A stretch of DNA of 21,683 bases from positions 1 through 21,683 of IMG/VR virus record IMGVR_UViG_3300028388_000008; one strand, given 5' to 3'. This stretch comes from a virus. The position numbers were made by a program, and so were the translations under genes. Below the pieces are notes generated by a model. It had not been told where the DNA came from. It did not search any database and was given only the letters and a program-made list of their open reading frames with translations. Within the stretch, counting starts at the first letter, position 1, and each line of letters starts with the position of its first letter. Below, piece after piece: positions 1 through 7,683 of this stretch.

Positions 1-203
1 CTATAATATCATCTCCAGGTGAGGCACCAGAGCCTCCCCAACTTCCAGATGAGGGGCCAGCCGGAGAAGCCGAGCAGGCTGTTGAAGAGGGGGCCAAGAA
101 ACGCAAGGGCCGCGCTTCGACAATTATCACATCTCCTGAAGGTCTAATGTCTGAGGCGAAGACGCGCGAGCGCCGGTCGTTGATGGGGGGCTTGATCCGA
201 TGA
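1..203 (+). CDS. C-terminal end of a small conserved phage protein (partial)
   Basis: An open frame enters from the left edge (first full codon at base 3) and stops at 201-203, giving at least 66 residues. The visible part is acidic and proline-rich (PGEAPEPPQLPDEGPAGEAE), then switches to a basic stretch, KKRKGRASTIITSPEGL, and ends LMGGLIR. A Lys/Arg-Gly-Arg-Ala-Ser-Thr-Ile patch followed by a short Leu-Gly-type tail resembles small proteins commonly found beside the portal gene in podophages; this family link is from memory of the pattern, and no function is known to me. The stop overlaps the next start as ATGA (200-203), so the two are probably translationally coupled. The N-terminus is outside the window. 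Confidence 0.7.
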   Translation, partial: IISSPGEAPEPPQLPDEGPAGEAEQAVEEGAKKRKGRASTIITSPEGLMSEAKTRERRSLMGGLIR

Positions 204-400
204 TGTATCGTCAGCCACAAAACATTGCTGGTGAAATGGGCCGGCGGGCGTCACAGCCCGCCAAGCGCCGTGCGGACATGACTGTCGATCCTTTAGAGCG
301 TCTTAATCAGAAGATGGCGGGACGGATGCAAGGCGGTGCGGTAGATGGTAAAGAGAAAAACAAGAAGAAATCTTTGCTAAATAGTATTGGAATGATGTAA
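200..400 (+). CDS. Small basic protein with C-terminal KKKSLLNS motif, unknown function
   Basis: This 66-residue frame begins at ATG 200, inside the ATGA overlap with the preceding gene and about 10 bases after a G-run (185-190) that can serve as a ribosome binding site. Its TAA (398-400) overlaps the portal start as TAATG. The product is rich in Arg, Lys, Met and Gln and ends KNKKKSLLNSIGMM. No known domain is recognised. The ending is a variant of the K-x-S-[ML]-[MIL]-N motif seen in three other small proteins near the right end of the window, so they may share a role or binding partner (inference). Because it sits between a small structural-module protein and the portal, it is probably expressed late; whether it is in the virion cannot be told. 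Confidence 0.7.
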   Translation: MMYRQPQNIAGEMGRRASQPAKRRADMTVDPLERLNQKMAGRMQGGAVDGKEKNKKKSLLNSIGMM

Positions 401-2001
401 TGGCTCAAGTGAATCCGCTGATTGCGCAGCTCGACCGTAGATATAAGACTTTGCAATCTCAGCGTTCGAACTGGGAGAAGCACTGGCAAGAGCTTGCTGA
501 TTATATGTTGCCGCGCAAAGCGGACATTACGAAGAAGCGGACTCAGGGTGACAAGCGGACTGAGTTGATCTTTGATGGCACGGCAATTCATGCTGTTGAG
601 CTTTTGTCGTCTTCACTGCATGGGATGCTAACGTCGCCAAGCACACCTTGGTTTTCGATGCGGTATCGTAATCCGCAGCTTCAGAATAATGATCTTGCGA
701 ATGAATGGCTAGAGATCTGCATGGATCAGATGTACAAGGCGTTCAACCGGTCAAACTTTCAGCAAGAGATCCACGAGCTGTATTATGATCTTGTTGTCTT
801 TGGCACGTCTGCCTTTTACGTTGAGGGCGACAAGGATGGCCTGCGGTTCTCTGCACGGCATATTGCGGAGGTAACTGTTGCCGAGGATCAGAACGGCAAG
901 GTTGATACAGTTTACCGTAAGTTTAAGATCACATCTCGCGCAGCGGCACAGCGTTTTGGTGAAGAGAGTTTGCCGCAGCAGATGTTGAAGGATCTTAAAG
1001 ACGATCCTCACAAAGAGCATGAGTTGGTGCATGCTGTTTATCCGCGTGGCGAATCAAAGGGCAAGCTGGCAAAGAGTAAGCCGGTTGCATCTGTTTACTA
1101 CCATTTGGATTCGAAGTCGCTAATCTCTGAGGGTGGCTTTGATGATTTTCCCTTTATGGTGCCGCGTTTTGTAAAAGACAGCGTCAGCACCTATGGCCGC
1201 TCGCCTGCCATGAATGCCTTGCCTGATGTAAAAATGCTCAACAAGATGAGCGAGACAACAATCAAGGCGGCTCAAAAGCAAATTGATCCTCCGCTGATGG
1301 CACCTGACGATGGGTTTATGTTGCCTATTCGCACGACGCCTGGCTCTCTAAACTTCTATCGGTCGGGAACACGGGATCGTTTGGAGCCGTTGCAGATCGG
1401 AGCGAACAATCCTTTGGGTTTGAATATGGAAGAGCAGCGTCGGAATGCAATCCGACAGGCTTTTTATGTAGACCAGCTGCTTATGTCTGGTGGGCCGTCC
1501 ATGACAGCCACAGAGGTTTTGCAGCGGAACGAAGAAAAAATGCGTCTTCTGGGGCCAGTGTTAGGCCGCTTGCAGTCTGAGCTTTTGCAACCGCTTATCT
1601 CCCGTTCGTTTGCATTACTCCTGCGTAATGGGCTGTTGCCTCCTGCCCCAGAAGAACTACAGGGCCAAGACATTGACATTGAGTATGTGTCTCCGCTTGC
1701 TAAGGCTCAGAAGCTTACAGACTTGCAGTCAATGCTTCGTGGCTTTGAGGTAATGATGCAGGTTGCTGAAGTGGCACCGGTCATGGATTACTTGGATAGC
1801 GACAAGCTTGTTCAGTATTTGGTTGAGGTGACAGGCATTCCTGCTCGCGTTATCAAGAGTGACGAAGAGGTTGCGCGTGATCGTCGTAAGCAGCAGCAGC
1901 AGATGCAGCAGCAACAGCAAGTTGAGCAGCAGATGATGCAAGCTGAAAATGCGAATAAGGTTGCGCCTTTGGTTAAAGCTGTGGGGTCTCTAGAGCAATG
2001 A
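400..2001 (+). CDS. Portal protein (head-to-tail connector)
   Basis: The 533-residue product has the length and opening of podophage connectors: an N-terminal helical segment with LQSQRSNWEKHWQELADYM, then LPRK, then FDGTAIHAVELLSSSLHGML and SPSTPWFSM. This pattern is typical of the T7/BPP-1-type head-tail connector family. Twelve copies would form the ring at one capsid vertex through which DNA is packaged and ejected, and onto which the tail assembles. The C-terminal 45 residues are highly Gln-rich (QQQQMQQQQQVEQQMMQ), encoded by CAG/CAA repeats near 1891-1938; such tails on portals are usually flexible or helical. The start at 400 overlaps the previous stop (TAATG) and the stop overlaps the next start (ATGA at 1998). 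The order portal, small protein, scaffold, capsid supports the call. Confidence 0.93.
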   Translation: MAQVNPLIAQLDRRYKTLQSQRSNWEKHWQELADYMLPRKADITKKRTQGDKRTELIFDGTAIHAVELLSSSLHGMLTSPSTPWFSMRYRNPQLQNNDLANEWLEICMDQMYKAFNRSNFQQEIHELYYDLVVFGTSAFYVEGDKDGLRFSARHIAEVTVAEDQNGKVDTVYRKFKITSRAAAQRFGEESLPQQMLKDLKDDPHKEHELVHAVYPRGESKGKLAKSKPVASVYYHLDSKSLISEGGFDDFPFMVPRFVKDSVSTYGRSPAMNALPDVKMLNKMSETTIKAAQKQIDPPLMAPDDGFMLPIRTTPGSLNFYRSGTRDRLEPLQIGANNPLGLNMEEQRRNAIRQAFYVDQLLMSGGPSMTATEVLQRNEEKMRLLGPVLGRLQSELLQPLISRSFALLLRNGLLPPAPEELQGQDIDIEYVSPLAKAQKLTDLQSMLRGFEVMMQVAEVAPVMDYLDSDKLVQYLVEVTGIPARVIKSDEEVARDRRKQQQQMQQQQQVEQQMMQAENANKVAPLVKAVGSLEQ

Positions 2002-2207
2002 AGCAGATCCAAGATTTAAAATTAGCGTATCGCCGCACATTCAACACAGAAGATGGTGAGAAAGTTTTAGCTGACATGAAAAGCCGGTTTGGCTTTCATA
2101 CCAGCACGTTTTCGGACAATCCTTATGAAACTGCATTTAATGAAGGTCAACGAGCAGCGTTGCTGTTGATTGTCCGTATGTTGACCGAAGGGAAGGAAAC
2201 CCCATGA
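1998..2207 (+). CDS. Bbp19-like small phage protein
   Basis: A 69-residue protein with the pattern AYRRTFNTEDGEKVLADM, then RFGFHTSTFSDNPYETAF, then EGQRAALLLIVRML. This matches the small family typified by Bbp19 of Bordetella phage BPP-1, in which a short helix-loop-helix domain carries a conserved AYRR-F...DG..VL.DL and ...ET.FR.EG.R. The biochemical role is not established. It is usually encoded between portal and scaffold or capsid genes, exactly as here. It overlaps the portal stop (ATGA 1998-2001) and its own stop overlaps the scaffold start (ATGA 2204-2207), which implies coupled translation. Confidence 0.8.
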   Translation: MKQIQDLKLAYRRTFNTEDGEKVLADMKSRFGFHTSTFSDNPYETAFNEGQRAALLLIVRMLTEGKETP

Positions 2208-3016
2208 GCGAAGAGGCAATCCAAGATACTGGATCTCAAGAAGTCGCAACAGCAGCTGTAGCAGCGGAAGCGGCTCCAGTTAGTTTTTTAGATAGTCTGC
2301 CAGAGGACTTGCGCAACGAGCCAAGCTTGCGCACCTTTACAGACCCAGGGTCTTTGGCAAAGTCGTATGTCAATGCCCAGCGCATGATCGGCGCAGATAA
2401 GATTGCACTGCCTGGTAAATCGGCCACAAGTGAAGAGTGGCGCGAAGTGTACCAACGGCTTGGCGCACCGACCGACGCTAATGGATATGAGTTTGACGGC
2501 GACATTCCGTTAGAAGAGAACTACCTAAACTCATTCCGAGAGCATGCATTGAGTGCCGGACTACGTCCAAGTCAGGCAAATGAGATGATGAACTTTGTAC
2601 GCAGCACGATTCAGGGCATGAATGAAAGCATGTCTCAAGGTGCCGAGCAGGCGCGGTTTGCGGCAGAGCAAGAGTTGCGTCAAGAATTTGGTCAAGCATT
2701 CGAACAACGCCTAGAATTGGCGCAATTGGCTGCACAAAATCTTCTTGGCGACACAAATGTTTTTGATGAGATCCAACTATCTGATGGTCGGATGTTGGGT
2801 GATCATCCAGAGATTATTCGCATGTTTTCAAGCCTTGCATCACAGATTGGTGAAGACAATCTGGCAGGCGAGACAACAGAGCTTGTCATGACCCCAGAGG
2901 AGGCATCACGTCAAATTGCAGAGATGACTAGACGAGATGGCCCTTATTTTGATAAGATGCACCCAGAACATGATACATACGTCCAAGAAGTCTTGCGACT
3001 TCGGGAGTACATGTAG
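2204..3016 (+). CDS. Capsid scaffolding protein
   Basis: The 270-residue product is acidic, Ala/Glu/Gln-rich and mostly predicted helix, as expected for a podophage scaffold. After a low-complexity Ala-rich N-terminus (to about residue 28) comes SLPEDLRNEPSLRTFTDPG and LAKSYVNAQRMIG, a recurrent signature of phage scaffolds and assembly proteins placed before the capsid gene. The middle (about 135-185) is a long Glu/Gln/Ala helix, and the C-terminus (MTRRDGPYFDKMHPEHD) is charged and aromatic, where scaffolds typically bind the capsid protein. It lies directly before the major capsid gene. No protease motif was seen, so scaffold removal by self-cleavage is not suggested. Start is fixed by the ATGA overlap at 2204. 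Confidence 0.85.
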   Translation: MSEEAIQDTGSQEVATAAVAAEAAPVSFLDSLPEDLRNEPSLRTFTDPGSLAKSYVNAQRMIGADKIALPGKSATSEEWREVYQRLGAPTDANGYEFDGDIPLEENYLNSFREHALSAGLRPSQANEMMNFVRSTIQGMNESMSQGAEQARFAAEQELRQEFGQAFEQRLELAQLAAQNLLGDTNVFDEIQLSDGRMLGDHPEIIRMFSSLASQIGEDNLAGETTELVMTPEEASRQIAEMTRRDGPYFDKMHPEHDTYVQEVLRLREYM

Positions 3017-3144
3017 TGGATAACCGAGAGGCCCACAGTCAAACTTGTAAGCCAAGTGGATTAGCTGCCCTAAGCAGTAGCACGGCCCCGTCAGGGACAA
3101 CCAGGCGCAGCAAACCTAAACTGAAACTGTAAGGAGTGACATAA
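3017..3144 (+). promoter_or_regulatory. Structured leader upstream of the major capsid gene
   Basis: This 128-base gap is the longest stretch without any reading frame inside a module where genes otherwise overlap. It has a series of small potential RNA hairpins: ACTTG-TAAGC-CAAGT (3043-3057, 5 bp), GCTGC-CCTAA-GCAGT (3064-3078, 5 bp including a G-U), and either ACG-GCCC-CGT (3082-3091) or CCC-GTCA-GGG (3087-3096). A competing pairing CCCT (3068-3071) with AGGG (3093-3096) would link the last two. It ends with a good ribosome binding site, AAGGAG at 3131-3136, eight bases before the ATG. An RNA that boosts capsid expression, a processing site, or a promoter are all possible; I recognise no consensus promoter. 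Confidence 0.5.
3131..3136 (+). promoter_or_regulatory. Ribosome binding site of the major capsid gene
   Basis: AAGGAG lies eight bases upstream of ATG 3145. It is one of the few strong free-standing Shine-Dalgarno sites in the window, in contrast to the overlapped starts elsewhere, and fixes the capsid start. Confidence 0.85.
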
Positions 3145-4005
3145 ATGTCTACCCAAATTAATACAGCTTTTGTCAATCAGTTTTCTGCAAACATCCAGAT
3201 GTTGTCACAACAGATGGGTTCTCTGCTGCGTGCAGCGGTAGATACAGAAAGCGTGAATGGCGAGAAAGCTTTCTTTGACCAAGTAGGTGAGGCAGCTGCC
3301 GTCCTACGCACATCACGCCACGCGGACACACCGTTGATTGATACACCTCACTCACGCCGCATGGTCACAATGTCTGATTACGAATATGCGGACTTGATCG
3401 ACGATCAAGATAAAGTTCGTTTGCTTGTTGATCCGACATCAACATACAGCCGTGCAGCTGCTGCTGCTATGGGCCGCGCAATGGATGACGTGATCATCTC
3501 TGCTGCTCTTGGTACAGCACAAACAGGCAAAGACGGTTCAACAACTACAGCATTGCCATCAGGTCAGAAACTCGCGGTTGCGTCTTCTGGTTTGACCATT
3601 GCTAAGTTGGTATCGGCTAAGGAAATCTTGGACAGCGGAAATGTTGATCCATCAATTCCACGTCATATCGTTTGCTCACCAAAGCAAATCTCTGACTTGC
3701 TCAACAACACGACTGTAACCTCAAGCGACTACAACACTGTAAAAGCTTTGGCGATGGGCGAAATCAACACATTCGTTGGCTTTAACTTCCACGTCAGCAA
3801 CCGTCTAAACACAGATGGCAACGGCGACCGTCAGGTCATCGCATTTGCCGGCGACGGCATCAAGCTTGCAGTTGGCAAAGAGCCAGCGGCGCGTATTGAT
3901 GAGCGTGCGGACAAATCATACGCAACACAGATTTACTATTGCCAGTCAATCGGTGCGACGCGTATGGAAGAGTCCAAAGTCGTTGAAATCGCTTGTTCTG
4001 AATAA
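3145..4005 (+). CDS. Major capsid protein
   Basis: The 286-residue product opens MSTQINTAFVNQFSANIQML and has the E-x-K-FFD-QVG segment followed by RTSRHADTPLIDTPHSRR, then MDDVIISAALG and a Lys/Ala-rich second half ending ATRMEESKVVEIACSE. This fits the compact capsid family found in BPP-1- and HMO-2011-type podophages, with an HK97-type fold presumed from the family. There is no obvious N-terminal propeptide or protease gene nearby, in line with a separate scaffold protein. It follows the scaffold gene, has its own strong ribosome binding site, and is followed after 12 bases by a second capsid-associated gene and then a terminator. That arrangement suits very high expression. Confidence 0.92.
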   Translation: MSTQINTAFVNQFSANIQMLSQQMGSLLRAAVDTESVNGEKAFFDQVGEAAAVLRTSRHADTPLIDTPHSRRMVTMSDYEYADLIDDQDKVRLLVDPTSTYSRAAAAAMGRAMDDVIISAALGTAQTGKDGSTTTALPSGQKLAVASSGLTIAKLVSAKEILDSGNVDPSIPRHIVCSPKQISDLLNNTTVTSSDYNTVKALAMGEINTFVGFNFHVSNRLNTDGNGDRQVIAFAGDGIKLAVGKEPAARIDERADKSYATQIYYCQSIGATRMEESKVVEIACSE

Positions 4006-4010
4006 GGAGA
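4004..4010 (+). promoter_or_regulatory. Ribosome binding site of the capsid-associated gene
   Basis: AAGGAGA, overlapping the TAA of the major capsid gene (4003-4005), lies seven bases before ATG 4018. Its strength matches that of the capsid gene and suggests that both products are needed in large amounts. Confidence 0.8.
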
Positions 4011-4017
4011 CTAGAAA

Positions 4018-4479
4018 ATGGCTACTGTATATTCAGCACAACGCACGAACTCACGCGCAACACCAGCCGTGATGAACAAAGCTAATGAGCTTGGCGGCCG
4101 CGTCCGCGTAGCTCACGGCACATACGAAGCATCTTCATTGGCGTCTGGCGACGTTATTGAAATGTTTGTCTTGCCTGATGGCGCACGTTTGTTGGAAGGC
4201 TCATTGGCGCATGACGCTCTTGGTGCATCAACAACATTGTCTGTAGGTTATGCAGCACACACAAACTCAGCTGGTACAGCTGTGTCTGCGTCTGCGGCGG
4301 CATACAAGGCAGCTGCGGCATCGACATCTGCTCAAAAGGTAGACGTTCTCGCAACTTTGGCTCTAGGCTCAGGCACAGAGACAGACACAAACGAGGATGG
4401 TGTAGCACTCACAGTAACAATGGGCGGCGCTGCCGGCACTGGTACTATTGAGCTGACAGTCAAGTATGTGGTTGATTAA
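4018..4479 (+). CDS. Probable capsid cement/decoration protein
   Basis: This 153-residue protein begins MATVYSAQRTNSRATPAVMN, has no membrane segment, and is rich in Ala, Thr, Ser, Val and Gly with alternating hydrophobic pattern (RVRVAHGTYEAS, DVIEMFVLPDGARLLEGSL), suggesting beta structure, perhaps a jelly roll. Position directly after the major capsid protein, a strong ribosome binding site and inclusion before a terminator are all what is seen for capsid cement proteins such as the Bbp16 type of BPP-1-like phages. The functional call rests on context and composition, not on a catalytic or diagnostic motif. A minor alternative is a different head completion protein. Confidence 0.65.
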   Translation: MATVYSAQRTNSRATPAVMNKANELGGRVRVAHGTYEASSLASGDVIEMFVLPDGARLLEGSLAHDALGASTTLSVGYAAHTNSAGTAVSASAAAYKAAAASTSAQKVDVLATLALGSGTETDTNEDGVALTVTMGGAAGTGTIELTVKYVVD

Positions 4480-4486
4480 ATAGATT

Positions 4487-4514
4487 GGGGCGGTTTGCGC
4501 CGCCCCTTTCTTTT
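4487..4514 (+). terminator. Strong intrinsic terminator after the capsid genes
   Basis: A perfect 7-bp GC stem, GGGGCGG (4487-4493) and CCGCCCC (4500-4506), with a six-base loop TTTGCG, is followed by TTTCTTTT (4507-4514). It sits eight bases after the capsid-associated gene's stop and before the next gene's ribosome binding site, as expected of a rho-independent terminator that limits read-through from the capsid pair. Confidence 0.92.
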
Positions 4515-4531
4515 CAAAAGGATTTGGATGA

Positions 4532-5137
4532 ATGCCCAGTAAAGTTGATATTGCAAACTACGCGCTAAACAATTTGGGTGCGTCCAACATTTCTTCACTA
4601 GATGAAAACAGCAAGGCTGCGAGAGTTGTGAATCAGCGTTACGATTCTGTGCGTGACGCAGTCTTTCGTGCGCATCCTTGGAATTGCTTGATCCGTCGGG
4701 CGCAACTAGCGCAAAGCACCGAGGCTCCTGCCTTTGGTTATGCGTACCAGTATGCTTTGCCGGTCGATCCTTTCTGCCTGCGTGTTTTAGAGTTTAGCAA
4801 CGGCAGCCTGTCTTATCCGCAAGATAATATCACAAACAACTCTGGTGGCCCTGTGTTTGTTGTCGAGGGGCGCAACATTCTTACAGACGAAGGTACAGCT
4901 CGGATCAAGTACATTGCTCGTGTCACAGACCCGCAGCAGTATGATGCGAATTTGGTAGAGGCTATTGCGGCCCGACTGTCAGCTGAAATTTGTTATGCGA
5001 TTACGGGATCGACAACTATGGTGCAGATCCAGACAGCATTCTACGAAGCAAAAATCAGTGAGGCTCGCTTCAACGACGCAACAGAGGGCGCACCGCAACG
5101 CATTGAGGCAAGCGACTTTATTGAAAGCAGGTTCTAA
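4532..5137 (+). CDS. Tail tubular protein A-like adaptor (T7 gp11 type)
   Basis: The 201-residue product starts MPSKVDIANYALNNLGASNI and continues with KAARVVNQRYDSVRDAVFRA and HPWNC. This 'ALN.LG...I.S...SK.A......YD..RD..LR.HPW' pattern is the hallmark of podophage tail tubular protein A (gp11-like), a ring beneath the portal that connects to the nozzle. The start at 4532 follows AAAAGGA (4516-4522); an out-of-frame ATG at 4528 was not chosen because it runs only four codons. The length is close to T7 gp11 (196 residues). It overlaps the nozzle gene as TAATG at 5135-5139. Confidence 0.9.
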   Translation: MPSKVDIANYALNNLGASNISSLDENSKAARVVNQRYDSVRDAVFRAHPWNCLIRRAQLAQSTEAPAFGYAYQYALPVDPFCLRVLEFSNGSLSYPQDNITNNSGGPVFVVEGRNILTDEGTARIKYIARVTDPQQYDANLVEAIAARLSAEICYAITGSTTMVQIQTAFYEAKISEARFNDATEGAPQRIEASDFIESRF

Positions 5138-7140
5138 TGGCACGTTCCGCACCAGCGTTTAGTTCGTTTACGGCAGGTGAGATCAGCCCACGCCTTGAGG
5201 GGCGAACGAACATTGAGAAATATCAAGAGGGCTTGTCTGATTTGACAAACATGGTCGTCATGCCTCACGGTGGTGTGACGCGCCGGCCAGGCACTGAATA
5301 TCTTGGCGAGGTTAAAGACAGCTCAGTTAAGACGCGCATCATTCCGTTTCAGTTCAAAACAGCTGACACATATATCCTAGAGTTTGGCGACCAAATCATG
5401 CGGGTTTATCGCAATGGCTTGCAAGTTTTAAACGGTACTGACAAGAGTATCACTGCAATAACGCAGGCAGATCCTGGCGTTGTGACAAGCGCTGCCCATG
5501 GGTTTAGCAATGGTGATGAGGTTTACGTTGACAGCATCGTTGGTATGACGGAACTGAATGGTCGAAACTATAAGATCGCCAACTCAACGACAAACACTTT
5601 TAGTTTGCAGGACTTGTTCGGCAACGACATAGATACAACAAACTTCACGGCGTACACGTCTGGCGGCACTGCCACAGAAATCTACGAGATTGCCACACCT
5701 TACGGCGAAGACGATCTGTTTGACATCCGATTCGCGCAGTCTGCTGACACGATGTACATTGTGCATCCGTCACATGATGTTCGTGAATTGACACGGACAG
5801 ATCATAATGCGTGGACGTTTAGCACATTCTCAATCACTGGATCTCCAAGTCCGAGCTTGAGTGGTGCTGATAACAGACCAGGCGTTGTTTCTTTCTTTGA
5901 ACAACGTCTTGTCTTTGGGGCAACGAATAATAATCCACAGACATTGTGGTTTAGTAAAAACGGCGATTACGGAAACTTTACTGTTGGTACGGCAGATGAT
6001 GACGCACTGATTTACACAATTGCTTCAAACCAAGTGAATGCCATTCGCTTTATTTCGGCCACACGAGTTTTGACTATTGGAACGTCTGGCGGCGAATATG
6101 TTTTGACATCTACCAACGATGGGCCGATCACGCCGACAACAACTCTTATCCGTAAATACTCAAACTATGGAACGTCACAAATTGAGCCTGTTCAGGTTGC
6201 GGACGTTACCCTGTTCGTGCAGCGTGGATCTCGTAAGGTTCGAGAGTTTAAGTTTGTCGGTGATGTGAATACCGGCGGCTATTCTGCGCCCGACATGACG
6301 ATCTTGGCTGAGCATATTACAAGTGGCGGTCTTACTGAGCTTGCCTTTCAGCAAGAGCCAGACAGTGTGGTTTGGGCAACGCGAGCAGATGGAACTCTCC
6401 TAGGTATGACATACCGTCGAGAGGAAGAGGTAGTGGCGTGGCATCGCCATGTTATTGGTGGCGAGTTTGATGGCGGCCAGGCCGTTGTTGAGAGCATTGC
6501 CACCTTGCCGACCGACACTGGCGAAGATGAGCTTTTCATGATTGTGAAGAGAACAATCAACAGCGTCACAAAGAGATACGTTGAGAAGCTAAAGCTGTTT
6601 GACTTTGGGGCCGACACTACAGCTGCATTTTTTGTTGACAGCGGTTTGTCATACTCAGGATCAGCAACCGATTCTCTATCTGCGCTGTATCACTTGGAGG
6701 GTGAAGATCTAAAGGTTTTGGCAAACGGAGCAAGCCACCCCGATAAAACAGTTTCTGGCGGTGGAATATCTCTAGACTTCTCCGCGACGACAGCAGCTGT
6801 GGGCTATGGCTACACAAGTAACATGCAGACACTTCGCATTGATAGCGGGTCGGTTGACGGAACAAGTCAAGGTAAGCCGAAGCGCATTCATGGAATTACA
6901 GTTCGACTGTACGAAACTGTAGGCATTCAGATTGGCAATGACAGCGGCGAGGTTGATCGCATTCCGTTCCGTGACAGCTCTATGAGCATGGATCAGGCTG
7001 TGCCTCTATTTACCGGCGACAAGGATATTGAGTTCGAAGGTGGATTCGAGGATGATGATCGTGTATACATTAAACAGGAGCAACCTTTGCCCCTAACAGT
7101 TCTAGCGTTCTTCCCTCGCATGAACACGTTTGATAAGTGA
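5137..7140 (+). CDS. Tail tubular protein B-like nozzle protein (T7 gp12 type)
   Basis: The 667-residue product opens MARSAPAFSSFTAGEISPRL, followed by Y-Q-x-G-L-x-x-L-x-N and VMPHGGVTRRPGTEYLGEV, the classic opening of the nozzle-like proteins of podophages and related prophages. The region around residues 104-185 (GVVTSAAHGFSNGDEVYV, later NGRNYKIANSTTNTFSLQD) resembles the small beta domain that databases call E1-FCCH-like and that recurs in marine phage nozzle proteins. Downstream, VVSFFEQRLVFGATNNNPQT and WFSKNGDYGNF are also family-typical. It should form the tail tip below the gp11-like ring and hold the fibre. Gene order (gp11-like then gp12-like) agrees. Confidence 0.88.
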   Translation: MARSAPAFSSFTAGEISPRLEGRTNIEKYQEGLSDLTNMVVMPHGGVTRRPGTEYLGEVKDSSVKTRIIPFQFKTADTYILEFGDQIMRVYRNGLQVLNGTDKSITAITQADPGVVTSAAHGFSNGDEVYVDSIVGMTELNGRNYKIANSTTNTFSLQDLFGNDIDTTNFTAYTSGGTATEIYEIATPYGEDDLFDIRFAQSADTMYIVHPSHDVRELTRTDHNAWTFSTFSITGSPSPSLSGADNRPGVVSFFEQRLVFGATNNNPQTLWFSKNGDYGNFTVGTADDDALIYTIASNQVNAIRFISATRVLTIGTSGGEYVLTSTNDGPITPTTTLIRKYSNYGTSQIEPVQVADVTLFVQRGSRKVREFKFVGDVNTGGYSAPDMTILAEHITSGGLTELAFQQEPDSVVWATRADGTLLGMTYRREEEVVAWHRHVIGGEFDGGQAVVESIATLPTDTGEDELFMIVKRTINSVTKRYVEKLKLFDFGADTTAAFFVDSGLSYSGSATDSLSALYHLEGEDLKVLANGASHPDKTVSGGGISLDFSATTAAVGYGYTSNMQTLRIDSGSVDGTSQGKPKRIHGITVRLYETVGIQIGNDSGEVDRIPFRDSSMSMDQAVPLFTGDKDIEFEGGFEDDDRVYIKQEQPLPLTVLAFFPRMNTFDK

Positions 7141-7149
7141 GGCTAGCAC

Positions 7150-7683
7150 ATGTGTGATCCCATCCTTGGCGCAATTATGGTAGGTACGCAGGTAATAGGC
7201 GGCATGCAGCAAAAGAGTGCGGCAAACAGTGCTGCTGATGCGGCTCAAGCGGCCGGAGAGTTTAATGCTGAAATCATTGAAAGAGACATTGACCTACTTG
7301 AGCGCCAAAGAAGCATCGTCAATGAAAACTTTCTTGTCAGCCAAAATCGCGCAGCCTCTTTCTTTGAGAGAGACGTTCAAGGCACAGCCCGTGCCGGATT
7401 TGGATTTGCCGGAGTTGATATGAGCATGGGGACGCCGCTTGAGGTTCTGCGCGACAACGCGCGAGAGTTTGACTACGAGCAGGCTGTCAATGAGTTTAAT
7501 AACAAGATTACGAACCTCCAAATCTCTGATGCTCAAGAAGAGGCAGAGCTTAATGCACAGCTGTCACGCATGCAGGGTGGCGCGTCTGCTGCTGGACTTC
7601 GTGCGCAAGGCACAGGAAGTCTTATTCGCAGCTTTGGTGCGGCGGCTGGTTCTGCCTATGAAACAGGATTATTTGCCCAATGA
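7150..7683 (+). CDS. Internal virion protein, T7 gp14-like (ejection protein)
   Basis: The 177-residue product starts MCDPILGAIMVGTQVIGGMQ, a hydrophobic, Gly-rich segment (about residues 5-18) that may insert into membrane, followed by a long Ala/Glu/Asn/Gln-rich helical region (about 20-145) and a Gly/Ala-rich end. 'QKSAANSAADAAQAAGEFNA' and the Q-x-AASFFERDVQGTAR pattern are typical of gp14-like internal virion proteins of podophages, which after ejection build the outer-membrane part of the DNA channel. Start ATG 7150 has GAGG at 7139-7142 as its ribosome binding site. The stop overlaps the next start (ATGA 7680-7683). No enzyme motif was found. Confidence 0.78.
   Translation: MCDPILGAIMVGTQVIGGMQQKSAANSAADAAQAAGEFNAEIIERDIDLLERQRSIVNENFLVSQNRAASFFERDVQGTARAGFGFAGVDMSMGTPLEVLRDNAREFDYEQAVNEFNNKITNLQISDAQEEAELNAQLSRMQGGASAAGLRAQGTGSLIRSFGAAAGSAYETGLFAQ

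Noticed and set aside
1891-1938. CAG/CAA repeat tract at the portal end
   Set aside because: Simple Gln-rich tail typical of many portal proteins; not treated as a separate repeat element.
3815-4072. 85-residue frame bridging the capsid and capsid-associated genes
   Set aside because: Out of frame with two confident genes and Ser/Thr/Arg-rich as expected for a shadow.
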